Source: Pseudorhodobacter wandonensis
GTDB taxonomy: Bacteria > Pseudomonadota > Alphaproteobacteria > Rhodobacterales > Rhodobacteraceae
Direction of reading: 5' to 3'
Length of the DNA: 64,000 nt
Assembly: GCF_001202035.1 (NCBI RefSeq)
Contig: NZ_LGHT01000004.1
Location: 62,001-126,000, forward strand
Under the pieces are notes generated by a model that ran no database searches, was not told the DNA's origin, and worked only from the letters and a program-made list of their open reading frames with translations. Below, one piece after another: positions 53,327-63,372 of this stretch (positions within the stretch are counted from its first letter, which is position 1; every line of letters begins with the position of its first letter). The translations under genes were made by a program, and so were the position numbers.

Positions 53327-55620
53327 CGTTTCCGACTTCCTCTTGTTGTTACGATATAGACCAGAGCCAGTCCGACCGAGATAAGTGTCAGCGTCATCAA
53401 AATGGCGCCATAAAAGAGCGGCGACCAAGACGCATAATTCCCTGCAACGGTTCGGAAATTCGAAACGGTCAATGGTTCTAGCATCCACGGCTCTGGCTTT
53501 GAGCTGTACCAGCTTTGCCATTTGCCATCTCTCGTCAGAATGGACAGCCTGCCTCTGGGGCCTTCGGGCGAAAGGCGCGCCTGAGCCAGCACCGCAGCCA
53601 TGGTTTGCGGATTGCTTTGAGGACGTACCATAAGCCAGATTTCTTCGGGAGCATCATCTCGCGGGATAAACAGCACAGCATCTGCGCGCTTTCCCCCCAG
53701 CCAAAGCCCCAGCGGGCCGTCATCAGGAAGTGCAAGCTGACGCACCTGGGTTCCGATGTCTTTCACATAGGCCTTTAGGCGGTCAACCATGCCCGGGCGA
53801 TTGCGGGCATCCGCGCTTGTCGCAGTTGATTGGCCAGCCGGCTCCTCAAATAATTGCAACAATTCCCGACGATTGATCCCCAGATCATTCAGGCTCAAAC
53901 CTGCGTCGTTGGCCTCTATGGTCACATGAAGGGACGCATTCGACATCTGCTCGGTATCGGAAATCGGGCGCAGTGCCGAGGCCAGAATCGAGGGGAAATA
54001 GGCTGCACTACGGTCGCTCAATGACGGGCTATCCGCGCTTATCTGATCCGGATGGATGCCAGCCAATGGGCGGGCCAGATCTGACATCTGCATCTTTGGC
54101 GAGGGCGGCACATACAGGGTGGACCCGCTGTCGACTGTTACAAACGGGGCTGTCGTCTGTGCGCATGGCTGGTCAGAAGGATCACCCGGAACGACTGTCG
54201 CAAAGGTAAGCAAATTTGCCCCCGGACGAAGAAGACGTGCGCGAAACCCGACATCAAGCGTTGGCAACGACGTGCCTCCGTCAATATCCAGTGGCAGCAT
54301 CCGGATGGTGGTATCATTCAGCTTGACCAACATAAGGGCACCTTTTGGCAGGCCCTCTAGAAAGCTGTAGTCCAAACGCAACAGCCCTTTTTGCGAGGCC
54401 AGCAATAGCCAATCATCCGGCAAGCGGAAGGCGAGGTTTTGTTCGGTGTAATGGTTGTACGCGTTCGTTTGCTCAAACCCCAGCTCTTGCAATGAGGTTT
54501 CGGAACCTGGTCTCAGAAAAGCATTGTTTTCCAATGGCCCGGGAAATGGCAAGACTTCATCAAGTTCGGGCAATTCGCCGTTAAAGCCTGTGGTCAACAG
54601 CAAAACCGCCGTGCCGTCTCCACCCCGCCGGATTTCGATACTTGGCTGCAGCCCGTACATCACCGTTATCCGCGCCAATGGCGCCGTTTCAGTTATCACG
54701 CCATAGGCGTCTTCGGGGGCAAGAATGATAGGGCTGCTGCCACGCAACCCCGCAAGCCGTGGAGATAACGCTTCAAGAATCGCTTCGTTGCCTCTGCCAA
54801 TTTTCGTAGAGTCGCTGGCGTTTGGATCATTGATCAACCGCACCGGCAGGCTGCCTGCCATTGCCGCCTGTGCACGCAAAGCCATTTTTATTCCGACGGA
54901 ATCAAGCGGCAGATCGTCACGGTTGATACGGGCGCCACTGGTATTTGTGTTTATCTCGGTCCAGACATCAAACGTCGCATCCGGGCCGCAGAAGATGCGG
55001 TGTGTGTGGTGAAGCGTAACAACAATCTCGTTCAGACCATCAGCCAGCAGGCTTGCAGGCAAAGAAATCCGCCCGAACCCGTCAAAGGCATCGGGGCGGA
55101 TTGAGAGTGCATCTTTACCGTTCACCCGAATTTGCATTTCGGATTGATCAGGCAGCACGTTGATAGACACGCGATAAGACATAACGAAGCCAGTAATGGC
55201 CGCGGCCTGTGGCAGGTCGATATAGAATGTCTCGCTTTGCACCTCTCCGCTAAGGCGAACAATACCATCCAAGGACGGTTTCTTCGACGTCAGCGGCAGC
55301 AACACCTCTCCGGTTTTCGTTTCAAGCGGGTCATCCTGACTGATACCCCGTTCAAAAGTCGGGAGTGTCAGCAGAGTTTCATCCTGGATTTCGGGCGCTG
55401 TTGGCGCTGCGATTGGCGCAATCGCTGTAGAAGTTGTCGGCGCAGGCGCGGCTGTCCCGGTCGCAGGTGCCCCAGATGGCGCGTCTAGCACGGCACCAAA
55501 GTCTATCAACGGGGCATCCTGGGCGTTTGAACTTACTTGCGCTGACAATGGGCTACTGCACAAAAGCAGCACCAAACCAAGTTTTACGGTCGGTCCAAAC
55601 AAAGATTTGACAGATATCAT
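53323..55620 (-). CDS. bcsB: Cellulose synthase regulatory subunit
   Basis: A 765-aa periplasmic partner of BcsA with a signal peptide (about 11-27) and a C-terminal membrane helix (ILMTLTLISVGLALVYIV). The body contains the two carbohydrate-binding and two flavodoxin-like domains of the family, e.g. GRISLPASLLADGLNEIVVTLHHTH. A proline/alanine-rich stretch follows the signal peptide. It overlaps bcsA and bcsZ by 4 bp each. Confidence 0.93.
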   Translation of the reverse strand: MISVKSLFGPTVKLGLVLLLCSSPLSAQVSSNAQDAPLIDFGAVLDAPSGAPATGTAAPAPTTSTAIAPIAAPTAPEIQDETLLTLPTFERGISQDDPLETKTGEVLLPLTSKKPSLDGIVRLSGEVQSETFYIDLPQAAAITGFVMSYRVSINVLPDQSEMQIRVNGKDALSIRPDAFDGFGRISLPASLLADGLNEIVVTLHHTHRIFCGPDATFDVWTEINTNTSGARINRDDLPLDSVGIKMALRAQAAMAGSLPVRLINDPNASDSTKIGRGNEAILEALSPRLAGLRGSSPIILAPEDAYGVITETAPLARITVMYGLQPSIEIRRGGDGTAVLLLTTGFNGELPELDEVLPFPGPLENNAFLRPGSETSLQELGFEQTNAYNHYTEQNLAFRLPDDWLLLASQKGLLRLDYSFLEGLPKGALMLVKLNDTTIRMLPLDIDGGTSLPTLDVGFRARLLRPGANLLTFATVVPGDPSDQPCAQTTAPFVTVDSGSTLYVPPSPKMQMSDLARPLAGIHPDQISADSPSLSDRSAAYFPSILASALRPISDTEQMSNASLHVTIEANDAGLSLNDLGINRRELLQLFEEPAGQSTATSADARNRPGMVDRLKAYVKDIGTQVRQLALPDDGPLGLWLGGKRADAVLFIPRDDAPEEIWLMVRPQSNPQTMAAVLAQARLSPEGPRGRLSILTRDGKWQSWYSSKPEPWMLEPLTVSNFRTVAGNYASWSPLFYGAILMTLTLISVGLALVYIVTTRGSRKR

Positions 55621-58004
55621 TGACCTACCCGCCCTGCATTCGTGGCGACCATGCCCTTCTTGACGCTTGCATGTTTAGCAGCTTCTTCTTGCATAGCCGC
55701 GATCTGGGCTGCGCGGGCAGCGCGGGCCTCGGCTTCAAGATCAACGCCAAATGCAAGCAAGTGTGCCGGCTTCTCTTTGGATGGCGGCAATTTGCGCAGC
55801 AATGCGCGGCGGCGTGGTTCGCGCGCCAGATCACGCATCAACAGGGGCAAACCTGTTAAGAACAAATAGAATGCATATCCAAAACCGCGCCAAATACCTT
55901 GAATGCCTTGGCTTTGCTGACGATATTGATACCAGTTTTCGCTATTGCCAAAGATCAGGTGTGCGATCGCTGTTTGAACCTTCATATTCTGATTTGGCTC
56001 AAGGAACAGACCGAGGAGCTGACCTTCGGACACCGTTTGCGAAGACTTAATGCGCGCAAGGGCAGGAGCCTCGAGATGCTGCGAATCTTCAAAATGAGCG
56101 CAGAAATAAACCATTCTGTCTTCCAGCTGCGCCGCAGGAATAGGCTGTTTGGTTTTGATCAGAATGCGTATGCCACCAGTCGACGCATCGATAATTTTTA
56201 CCGGAATAGTATTCTCGCTGTCCTCTTCGACCCACAGCGTTGCAGGTATGTCCATTTTGACGCGCGGAGCAGACCGCCGCTGCTGTTTTTCAGCTACTGC
56301 ACGATAGGCCAATGACACCAGAATAAAGTTGTAAATGGCCCAACCGCCCACGACGATTAGAACAGTATGGTCACCAGGGTATGCGATCCAACGAATGATT
56401 AATGCAATCACGCCCGCAAGCATGGCCAGCCACATGAAAGTAAGCGGGCCATGAATCTCTGAGATAAAATCTTCGGCGAGGGTTTCATCTTTAGCGGTTA
56501 CGTTAAAGCTGGCACTGCGCGGGCGTATAATCGTTTTCAAAACGGCCTTGGCCAAATAGGGTGATTGCGCAACCTCATAAATTTCTGAAATCAGCGGCCA
56601 TCGCGTCCGTTTATACAATGCGTTCTGCACCAGATAGGCCACGCCCAGATAGCTAAGCATATACGCCATAACATCATTATAGTTGGCGACAAAAATCTGA
56701 ACGCCAAAGAAAAGATAGACAAGCGGCACGTAAATATAGGTGAGACGGATGATAGGAAACACCCAAAAGCTCATCGAGTTGATGTAGCACATGCGCTGCG
56801 GCAAGCTAAGACCGCTGCGAAACAGCGGGTTCTTCAGCATCAACATCTGCATCATGCCCGAGGCCCAACGACCGCGTTGCTGAATAAAGGATGAAAAGGT
56901 TTCCGGCTGCAAACCTGCGATCATTGCGCGGTTAATATACAGGCTTTTCCAGCCAGCTGCGTGGATTTCCAACGCGGTTTCGGCGTCTTCGGTAATGGTT
57001 TCACCGGCAAACCCACCCACGCTATCCAACGCCCTGCGGCGCAACACTGCTGCCGACCCGCAAAAGAACGCTCCGCCCCAACGATCAAGGCCGCGGTGCA
57101 CATCTGAATAGAACATCTCGTTTTCCGGCGGACATTCCGGGGCAAGCTCTAGGTTCCGCTGAATTGGGTCGGGGTTGATGAAAAAGTGCGGGGATTGGAC
57201 CAGAAACAGCTTTGGATCTTCATTGAAGTAACCAACCGTGCGGGCCAGAAAATCGCGCGAAGGCACGTGATCGGCATCGAACACGACGACCAAGTCGCCG
57301 TTCAAGTCTTCGAGTGCGGCCGACATATTGCCTGCTTTAGCATGCTCATTGCGCGCGCGTGTCGAATATTTTACGCCAAGCTCGGCACACAGGGCTTGCA
57401 ACTCGGCACGCCGCTTTCGCGATTTTGCAGCAAGTTCTTCATTGTCGGAATTGCACCGCTGATCGGTGCCACCATCATCACACAATACTACCGTGCGCAA
57501 ATGCGACGGATAAATCATGTTCTGCGCTGCAGCCAAGGTGATGCTGAGCATGTCAGCCGGTTCGTTGTACGATGGAATCAGAATATCGACAGTCGGCAGC
57601 TCATCCACAGGGACTTGTTCGGGAAAAGGGCGCTCGGTCGGGTCCGAGATGACAAAGGCATTCAGAAAGAACACGAAAATCGAATAAGTTTCGACCGCCA
57701 AAAGCAACATGGCAATCGCAAATGAAATTGACAAGCTTGGGTCTGGCAATGTCTCAAAAATACGCCAAAACCAATAGCGCATGACAATGATCGAGGCCGT
57801 AGCCAAGATCATAACCCGTGGGAACAGCTTATGCGAACTAGGTTTCAGCAGCGCAATCAAGCCGACGGCAATCAACCCGATAAAGGCCTGGCCACCGGTT
57901 GAGGTGGGCACACTGATCAGTACCGCAATCGGAATCGCAAAGAGAAACCACAGCAGAAGCACTGGTCTGTTTCGCGGCTCGTTATTTGAATCTGCTTTTT
58001 TCAT
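55617..58004 (-). CDS. bcsA: Cellulose synthase catalytic subunit (UDP-forming)
   Basis: A 795-aa membrane glucosyltransferase that polymerises UDP-glucose into cellulose and moves the chain across the inner membrane. The GT2 core shows DDGGTD near 175, the DXD in FDADHVPSRDFL near 246, TEDAETALEIH near 335 and QQRGRW near 373 (QxxRW). The C-terminal PilZ domain has RRSAPR and DASTGG, the c-di-GMP binding motifs, giving allosteric control. Length matches the crystallised R. sphaeroides enzyme (788 aa). Confidence 0.97.
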   Translation of the reverse strand: MKKADSNNEPRNRPVLLLWFLFAIPIAVLISVPTSTGGQAFIGLIAVGLIALLKPSSHKLFPRVMILATASIIVMRYWFWRIFETLPDPSLSISFAIAMLLLAVETYSIFVFFLNAFVISDPTERPFPEQVPVDELPTVDILIPSYNEPADMLSITLAAAQNMIYPSHLRTVVLCDDGGTDQRCNSDNEELAAKSRKRRAELQALCAELGVKYSTRARNEHAKAGNMSAALEDLNGDLVVVFDADHVPSRDFLARTVGYFNEDPKLFLVQSPHFFINPDPIQRNLELAPECPPENEMFYSDVHRGLDRWGGAFFCGSAAVLRRRALDSVGGFAGETITEDAETALEIHAAGWKSLYINRAMIAGLQPETFSSFIQQRGRWASGMMQMLMLKNPLFRSGLSLPQRMCYINSMSFWVFPIIRLTYIYVPLVYLFFGVQIFVANYNDVMAYMLSYLGVAYLVQNALYKRTRWPLISEIYEVAQSPYLAKAVLKTIIRPRSASFNVTAKDETLAEDFISEIHGPLTFMWLAMLAGVIALIIRWIAYPGDHTVLIVVGGWAIYNFILVSLAYRAVAEKQQRRSAPRVKMDIPATLWVEEDSENTIPVKIIDASTGGIRILIKTKQPIPAAQLEDRMVYFCAHFEDSQHLEAPALARIKSSQTVSEGQLLGLFLEPNQNMKVQTAIAHLIFGNSENWYQYRQQSQGIQGIWRGFGYAFYLFLTGLPLLMRDLAREPRRRALLRKLPPSKEKPAHLLAFGVDLEAEARAARAAQIAAMQEEAAKHASVKKGMVATNAGRVGQ

Positions 58005-58070
58005 ACTACTTCAGTCACGCCTGTTACCTATTCCTGGAAAGGGGGCTCACTGAAAAGTGGGCCCGATCCT

Positions 58071-58742
58071 TTAAAACCGAGATCCCCCCAAACGCGAGAT
58101 GGCTGTAGGAGAATTGGCGCCAAAGCTGTCATAGCTGCTAACAGGGCTGCCCAAGATCGGGGCCAACGCATCATTGGCAGTACCATTTACGCAGTTGCGC
58201 AACACCAAGTCCAAAACGCGGGTGCCAGCAGGCACCGATCGCGCACCAACACCCAATCGCCGTACGGCAAAAACACAAATCGTGTTTGGCCCTGCATTAT
58301 ATTCTTGCCATGAATACGTGCCCTGCCCGTCATTAGCACTGCGCAAGCTGCTGCTGTCTATCCGGGTAAAGGGTGTAGGGATGTCGCCGAAACGCGCAAA
58401 TAGCTTAGTCAAATCCAGGCCTTTGCTTACCTGACCTGTGTTGCCGTTATTTGCATTGATCCACAGAAAGTTGTCACCCTTCAGGGTTGTGTTGTTCTCC
58501 AACCCGATCAACTGTTCGTAGTCGCCATTCCCTTTTCGTTGCAACATCACGATAGCGCCAGGCGGTTCGGCCCAAATACTGCTTAAATTACCACGTGCGT
58601 ACTGCGTTTGCGGTGCGCTATCGGAAAGCCCCATTTGATCTAGCATCGGGCCTGTGGTACAAGCAGCCAGAGCCAAAGAAACGACCAAAAGTGACCGATT
58701 CAATAGCGCGCGAGCACCTGAACGAAGGGTGTCAGGAATCAT
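58071..58742 (-). CDS. BcsN-like cellulose lipoprotein
   Basis: A 223-aa lipoprotein: residues 12-27 are hydrophobic and end in the lipobox LAAC, so the mature protein should be anchored in the outer membrane. The mature part matches the BcsN group found at the start of alphaproteobacterial cellulose operons; I recognise it by position and character more than by motif. ATG 58742 follows GGGGGG; a start 12 codons upstream is rejected. BcsN's function is not established. Confidence 0.6.
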   Translation of the reverse strand: MIPDTLRSGARALLNRSLLVVSLALAACTTGPMLDQMGLSDSAPQTQYARGNLSSIWAEPPGAIVMLQRKGNGDYEQLIGLENNTTLKGDNFLWINANNGNTGQVSKGLDLTKLFARFGDIPTPFTRIDSSSLRSANDGQGTYSWQEYNAGPNTICVFAVRRLGVGARSVPAGTRVLDLVLRNCVNGTANDALAPILGSPVSSYDSFGANSPTAISRLGGSRF

Positions 58743-59189
58743 CGATTCCCCCCCTAAAGTTAGCGGGTTGGTTATCATATTCTTTGCGCCATCTTTGTTC
58801 GAAACTACTGCTCATCGCAAATCGGGCCCATTTTGCTGGGCTTCTCGAGAATGCAATGAGCTTACTTTGCCAAGTCTCACCTGAATTTGCCAGTGGTTTT
58901 AATCGCAATATTTGTTTGCGTGTCATTATTGTCAGGATTTTGACGAAGTTAAGGTATGTTTCGCTGGCATTTCAGACTGTTCATTGCTGCCCGTGCACGC
59001 CTGCCCAAAGTTTGCCACAATCTGCCTTAGTTCCGACACAGCCTGCACAGTGACGCCTTAATCGCTGCATAATCACGCCATATTAGAATGATTAACCGTA
59101 CAGTGAAGGATGGTTAAGGCACAGCTAACCAAGATTGCGGCGCCAAGACCATCGCTCAGTAAACGGACTTAGGAACGGGCGGATTTGTG
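58743..59189. promoter_or_regulatory. Divergent promoter region of the cellulose operon and diguanylate cyclase
   Basis: A 447-bp AT-richer gap. It should carry promoters for the bcs operon (left) and the cyclase (right). A CtrA-like near-match TTAA-N7-CTAA lies at 59114-59128, inside an inverted repeat GGTTA-N9-TAACC (59113-59131). No firm regulator site can be named. Confidence 0.45.
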
Positions 59190-60080
59190 ATGACCTTGGT
59201 AACGGCAAACACTCTGAGCGATGTAAACCACTTTGGTGGACGTTTCCTTGCGCCGAGCCTCGCTCAGAAAATCGCGGTCGCGATGGACAGCAAGGCACGC
59301 ACTCCTTATATCGCAGCCGTTGCTGCTTACCTTTTGGGGGCAAGCGTCACCGAGATTGTTCCTGCTGCTTTCGCAATCGCCGCTGGCTTGATTGCGTTTC
59401 TGGCAGTGGCTGCGTTTACGCAAGTTCAAGAAGAAGTGCCTGTCGCACCTGTATCGCCCCTGGCCGCACAGTTGGCGGCACTGCAAGCCAAGAATGATGC
59501 GCTTTCTGCCGCTTTGGCAGTTGTACAGAAAAGGTTGAGCTCTTCGATTGCAGAGCGCGAAACCTTGGCCGTTGAGCTAACAATCGATCCTTTGACAGGC
59601 CTGCAAAACCGTCGCGGCCTGGATGCCGCATTCGCCGAGTGCGGTACTGACACGGTTATGGCTTTGCTGGACATCGACCATTTCAAGAAAATCAACGACA
59701 CATTTGGCCACGATGCTGGCGACCGTGTGTTGCGCGACTTTGCTGCCCGCCTGCGTACAGCCCTGAACGACAGCCTGCCCATCTATCGTATCGGCGGCGA
59801 AGAGTTCGTGGTTCTGTTCCCACAAGCAGAAATGGCAACTGTTGCAGCTATGCTGGCCGATTTCCGCGCTGATCTGAAAACCTCTAACGTGCTGCGCTCG
59901 AACGACGCCATGACAGTTTCCTTCTCGGCAGGTCTTGCCTTGCACGATAACGCCGAACAGACTTTCGATACCGTTTTCAAACAGGCTGACGAAAGACTGT
60001 ATACCGCCAAGTTGACCGGGCGTGCGAAAACTGTATTTAGTGACGACGTTAACTCTAACGTGATCGCCTTCGCTGCCTGA
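59190..60080 (+). CDS. Membrane diguanylate cyclase (GGDEF)
   Basis: A 296-aa protein: a short hydrophobic segment about residues 40-75 (probable two membrane helices), a coiled linker (LAALQAKNDALSAALAVVQKRL), then a GGDEF domain from DPLTGLQNRRG to the end with the active site RIGGEEFVVLF near 210. It should make c-di-GMP from two GTP. The region before GGEEF lacks the RxxD inhibitory site, so product feedback is probably absent. ATG 59190 is used; GTG 59187 is equally possible. Divergent from the cellulose operon. Confidence 0.9.
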   Translation: MTLVTANTLSDVNHFGGRFLAPSLAQKIAVAMDSKARTPYIAAVAAYLLGASVTEIVPAAFAIAAGLIAFLAVAAFTQVQEEVPVAPVSPLAAQLAALQAKNDALSAALAVVQKRLSSSIAERETLAVELTIDPLTGLQNRRGLDAAFAECGTDTVMALLDIDHFKKINDTFGHDAGDRVLRDFAARLRTALNDSLPIYRIGGEEFVVLFPQAEMATVAAMLADFRADLKTSNVLRSNDAMTVSFSAGLALHDNAEQTFDTVFKQADERLYTAKLTGRAKTVFSDDVNSNVIAFAA

Positions 60081-60128
60081 GATCTGTGTCGGCTGAGCAT
60101 CGGATCAAGGCAAAAGGGCTTCGGTCAG

Positions 60129-62345
60129 ATGAAAGATACCATGGACGAAGGGCTGATATTTGCTCACTCGAACCTTCTAAAGGAAAGCCCGCCAAATGCT
60201 TTGGCGGGCATTTTGTCCTTGATGAGCGATCTGGTGGTGCTGACCGATAACAACGGCATTATCACATGGGTCAATACCGCCTTTGAACGCCGCAGCGGCT
60301 ATAACTTGGCTGAGGCAATCGGTCGTCATATCAGTGACCTAACTATTGGTCACGCCAGCGACAGTGCAACTTTTTCAGATGTGGCCCAGGCCTTCGCCCA
60401 GAAAAAGATCTATAGCGGCGAGACAACCTATACCGCGAAAAGCGGGGCGGTTTATAAAGTCAGCTTTCAAATGAAGCCATTACACACTGATACAGGTGAG
60501 TATAACGGCTTTTTGTTCATGCATCGCGATGTCACGCATCAACGCGGACTTGAAACTTCGCTGCGCAGTGAGCGGTACTTTTTGACCAGAATGATCGACA
60601 CAGGGGTTTCTGCTGTTGTGGCCTTTGATTCTGTTGGTCGCTGCGTGTTTGCCAATTCCGAGGCCCGCGACATTCTTGACAGGTTAACCCGTGCAGAGCG
60701 CCTTTGTGCGGCATCTTGGCCCTTGCATCGGATTGCAGCCGAGCCGCCAGAATTGGAAGGTGAAAGCACCAATACCAAAGACCCGCTTGATGATTATCCG
60801 GACGAACTGCCATTTGCGCGGATAATGCGAACAGGCGTCCCACTGCATGGAATGGTGGTCGAACTGCTGATTCCGAGCATGGCACGCCGCGTATTTTCTG
60901 TAAATGCCGCCCCGCTGCGAGACAGCGAAACCACCGCCAGTGTTGTGATGGCGCTCACCGATATCACGGCACGATTCGAGGCCGAAGCAACGCGCCGCCG
61001 CGCTGCGGCTCAGGCCCATTTTGATGCCCGCCATGATCTCTTGACCGGCTTGCCCAATGGCCGCTTTTTTAGCCACGCCCTATCCAACGCAAAGCCCCCG
61101 CTGGCAGTTCTTTTGATCGATATCGACAATTTTCGCAGCATTCGCACTGTGCTTGGGCGCCCGACCGGTGATGCCTTGCTTTGTGCCTTCGGCGAAAGGC
61201 TTGCCAAAGTACTGGATGGGCGCGGTTTTCTGGCGCGGAGCGAAGGAAATTCTTTCTCGATTCGCTTGGATCACGTCACCCCTCAAGCTGTGGATGATAT
61301 CGCCCAAGAGTTGCGCCATGCCCTACAGCGCGCTTTTGTGCTACAAGATATCACCGTCTATGCCACCGCAAGCATTGGCCTAAGCTATTTCCCGGCAAGT
61401 ACAGCCGACGCCTCCGCGAATGCCGACTTGCTACGACAATCCGAGGTTGCCAATTTTGCGGCAAAATCGGCGGGCGGGAATCGGCTGGCCTATTACAACA
61501 CTGCGATGGACACCCGCTTGTCGCGGCGCAATGTGATTATTCAGGCTCTGCGCCACGCGCTGCAGGAAAACCAGTTCGAGCTGGCGTTTCAGCCGAAATT
61601 TGCGGTGCCGTCCGATGCAACCGCAAACGGCACGCCCTTGCGCCTGATTGGCGCCGAGGCGCTTTTGCGCTGGAACGCCCCAGTTTTGGGCCGTGTCAGC
61701 CCCGAGGAGTTTATTCCTATTGCCGAGGCAGCCGGTGTTATCTCGGACATCGATTTTCATGTGATGGGTATTTTCGCCCGGCAATTGGGTCGTTGGCGCG
61801 CAAAAGGTCTGCACAACCCGGCAAGTATTAACCTTTCGCCGAACAGCTTTGAAGATAGCACTCTTGCCCCTCGTCTGCTGGACTTGTTGGAAAGTGAAGG
61901 CGTGGCCGCAGAAACGGTTACCGTTGAAATTACCGAGACTTCGTTGATTTCCATGTCCGAGGCTGCGCTTGCCAATATCAACCAGTTGCGGCAAGCAGGG
62001 ATAAATCTGTCGATCGATGATTTCGGCACTGGGTATTCGTCGTTTAGCTATCTACAAAAATTGATCGTTTCCGAGATCAAAATCGACAAGAGCTTTATTC
62101 ACCTGCTTACCACACATGACAGTGATGATAAGGCCGCTAGCCACCACGAGACCCGCATGATTGTCCGCAGCATCTTGGCGCTTGCCCGTACTTTGGGCAT
62201 CCGTGCGCTTGCAGAAGGGGTGGAGAATACGGAACAGCTTGCTTGGTTGCAGCAAGAAGGCTGCCATTCCATCCAAGGTTATTTGTCGGGTCGCGCTGTT
62301 GGCGCTGATACGTTTGAACGCACCTATTTGCGACCCTCAACTTAA
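60129..62345 (+). CDS. PAS-GGDEF-EAL c-di-GMP phosphodiesterase
   Basis: A 738-aa cytoplasmic protein. Order: PAS (about 25-140, SDLVVLTDNNGIITWVNTAFERRSGY), a second PAS-like region (about 145-290), degenerate GGDEF (about 300-460) whose signature is replaced by RSEGNSF, so cyclase activity is lost, and a complete EAL domain (about 475-735): EALLRW, NLSPNSF, DDFGTGYSS, KIDKSF and EGVEN. It should hydrolyse c-di-GMP, perhaps sensing a ligand through PAS. It follows the cyclase by 48 bp. Confidence 0.92.
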   Translation: MKDTMDEGLIFAHSNLLKESPPNALAGILSLMSDLVVLTDNNGIITWVNTAFERRSGYNLAEAIGRHISDLTIGHASDSATFSDVAQAFAQKKIYSGETTYTAKSGAVYKVSFQMKPLHTDTGEYNGFLFMHRDVTHQRGLETSLRSERYFLTRMIDTGVSAVVAFDSVGRCVFANSEARDILDRLTRAERLCAASWPLHRIAAEPPELEGESTNTKDPLDDYPDELPFARIMRTGVPLHGMVVELLIPSMARRVFSVNAAPLRDSETTASVVMALTDITARFEAEATRRRAAAQAHFDARHDLLTGLPNGRFFSHALSNAKPPLAVLLIDIDNFRSIRTVLGRPTGDALLCAFGERLAKVLDGRGFLARSEGNSFSIRLDHVTPQAVDDIAQELRHALQRAFVLQDITVYATASIGLSYFPASTADASANADLLRQSEVANFAAKSAGGNRLAYYNTAMDTRLSRRNVIIQALRHALQENQFELAFQPKFAVPSDATANGTPLRLIGAEALLRWNAPVLGRVSPEEFIPIAEAAGVISDIDFHVMGIFARQLGRWRAKGLHNPASINLSPNSFEDSTLAPRLLDLLESEGVAAETVTVEITETSLISMSEAALANINQLRQAGINLSIDDFGTGYSSFSYLQKLIVSEIKIDKSFIHLLTTHDSDDKAASHHETRMIVRSILALARTLGIRALAEGVENTEQLAWLQQEGCHSIQGYLSGRAVGADTFERTYLRPST

Positions 62346-62541
62346 GCAGCTTGAGCTGTTGTTCCTAACGCCAACCGTGAAAAGGCGGCCCGAGCCGGAT
62401 TTCCATTCAGCCCATATTTCACGCATATTCGATTAATATGTCAGCACTCGCATAAAGTTTTAGCAAAACCCTCAATCAGAAACTGCGCCGCTGCTGTCTA
62501 TCGCCAATGACCACCGTAGATTCGCGTCAGGAGTACGCGCA

Positions 62542-63363
62542 ATGCAATTGGCGGTCAAAGATACAGAGATGCAACGCAGCCACGGGCGCGCCACTGTCGG
62601 GTTCGCCTTGCAGTCTGGCACCACACGGTTGCGCGATTTGCACCAGCATGGCAGCGCAAAAGCCCTTATGCCACGGCGGTTTGATGGCACGGCCGAGGTT
62701 GTGTTCTTGAACACATCAGGCGGAATCACGGATGGCGACAGCTTGGCCTATGACATCGCGCTTGGCGCAGGTGCACAAGTGACGGCAACCACCCAAACTG
62801 CCGAGCGGGCCTATGCAAGCCGGAGTGCTGCTGGCCATGCCACAGTAACGGCACAGGTGGGCGCAACTGCGCGGCTGGACTGGCTGCCGCAAGAAACCAT
62901 TTTGTTTGAAAACTGTCATTTGCAGCGCGAGACAACCATTGATCTGGCCGCCGACGCAAGCTGCCTTTTGTGCGAAAGCGTCGTGCTGGGGCGGCACGCC
63001 ATGGGAGAAGAACCAAAAGATGCTCGGCTTACCGATCGCCGCCTGATCCGGCGCGAAGGGCGGCCCGTTTGGGCCGAAACCGTTCAGATTGATGCGGAAT
63101 TTCTGGCCCACGAAAGCCCCGCTTTGCTAGGCCAAGCGCGGGCTTATGCGGTGATCGCGCTGGTTTCCGCAAATGCCATGGATGCGCTTTCTGCCTTGCG
63201 TGCGGTGCTGGATGAGCCGGGCACGCGAACTGCTGCCTCGGGTTGGGATGGCAAATGCGTGCTGCGTATTTTGGCCCGCGACAGCTGGCCGATGAAAAAG
63301 CAAATCGCTAGGGCCCTTGGTGTGTTGGGGGCAGGCCCCCTGCCCCGCGTCTGGCAAATGTAG
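62542..63363 (+). CDS. ureD: Urease accessory protein
   Basis: A 273-aa UreD/UreH, scaffold of the UreDFG complex that delivers nickel to urease. NTSGGITDGDSL near 54, TQTAERAY near 82 and LPQETILFENCHL near 114 are the family motifs. AGGAG is about eight bases upstream. First gene of a urease operon, 196 bp after the phosphodiesterase gene. Confidence 0.96.
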   Translation: MQLAVKDTEMQRSHGRATVGFALQSGTTRLRDLHQHGSAKALMPRRFDGTAEVVFLNTSGGITDGDSLAYDIALGAGAQVTATTQTAERAYASRSAAGHATVTAQVGATARLDWLPQETILFENCHLQRETTIDLAADASCLLCESVVLGRHAMGEEPKDARLTDRRLIRREGRPVWAETVQIDAEFLAHESPALLGQARAYAVIALVSANAMDALSALRAVLDEPGTRTAASGWDGKCVLRILARDSWPMKKQIARALGVLGAGPLPRVWQM

Positions 63364-63372
63364 GACCGAGTT

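Noticed and set aside
58595-59053. A 152-codon + strand frame across the bcsN start and its promoter
   Set aside because: It overlaps the supported BcsN start antisense and has no ribosome site or recognised domain.
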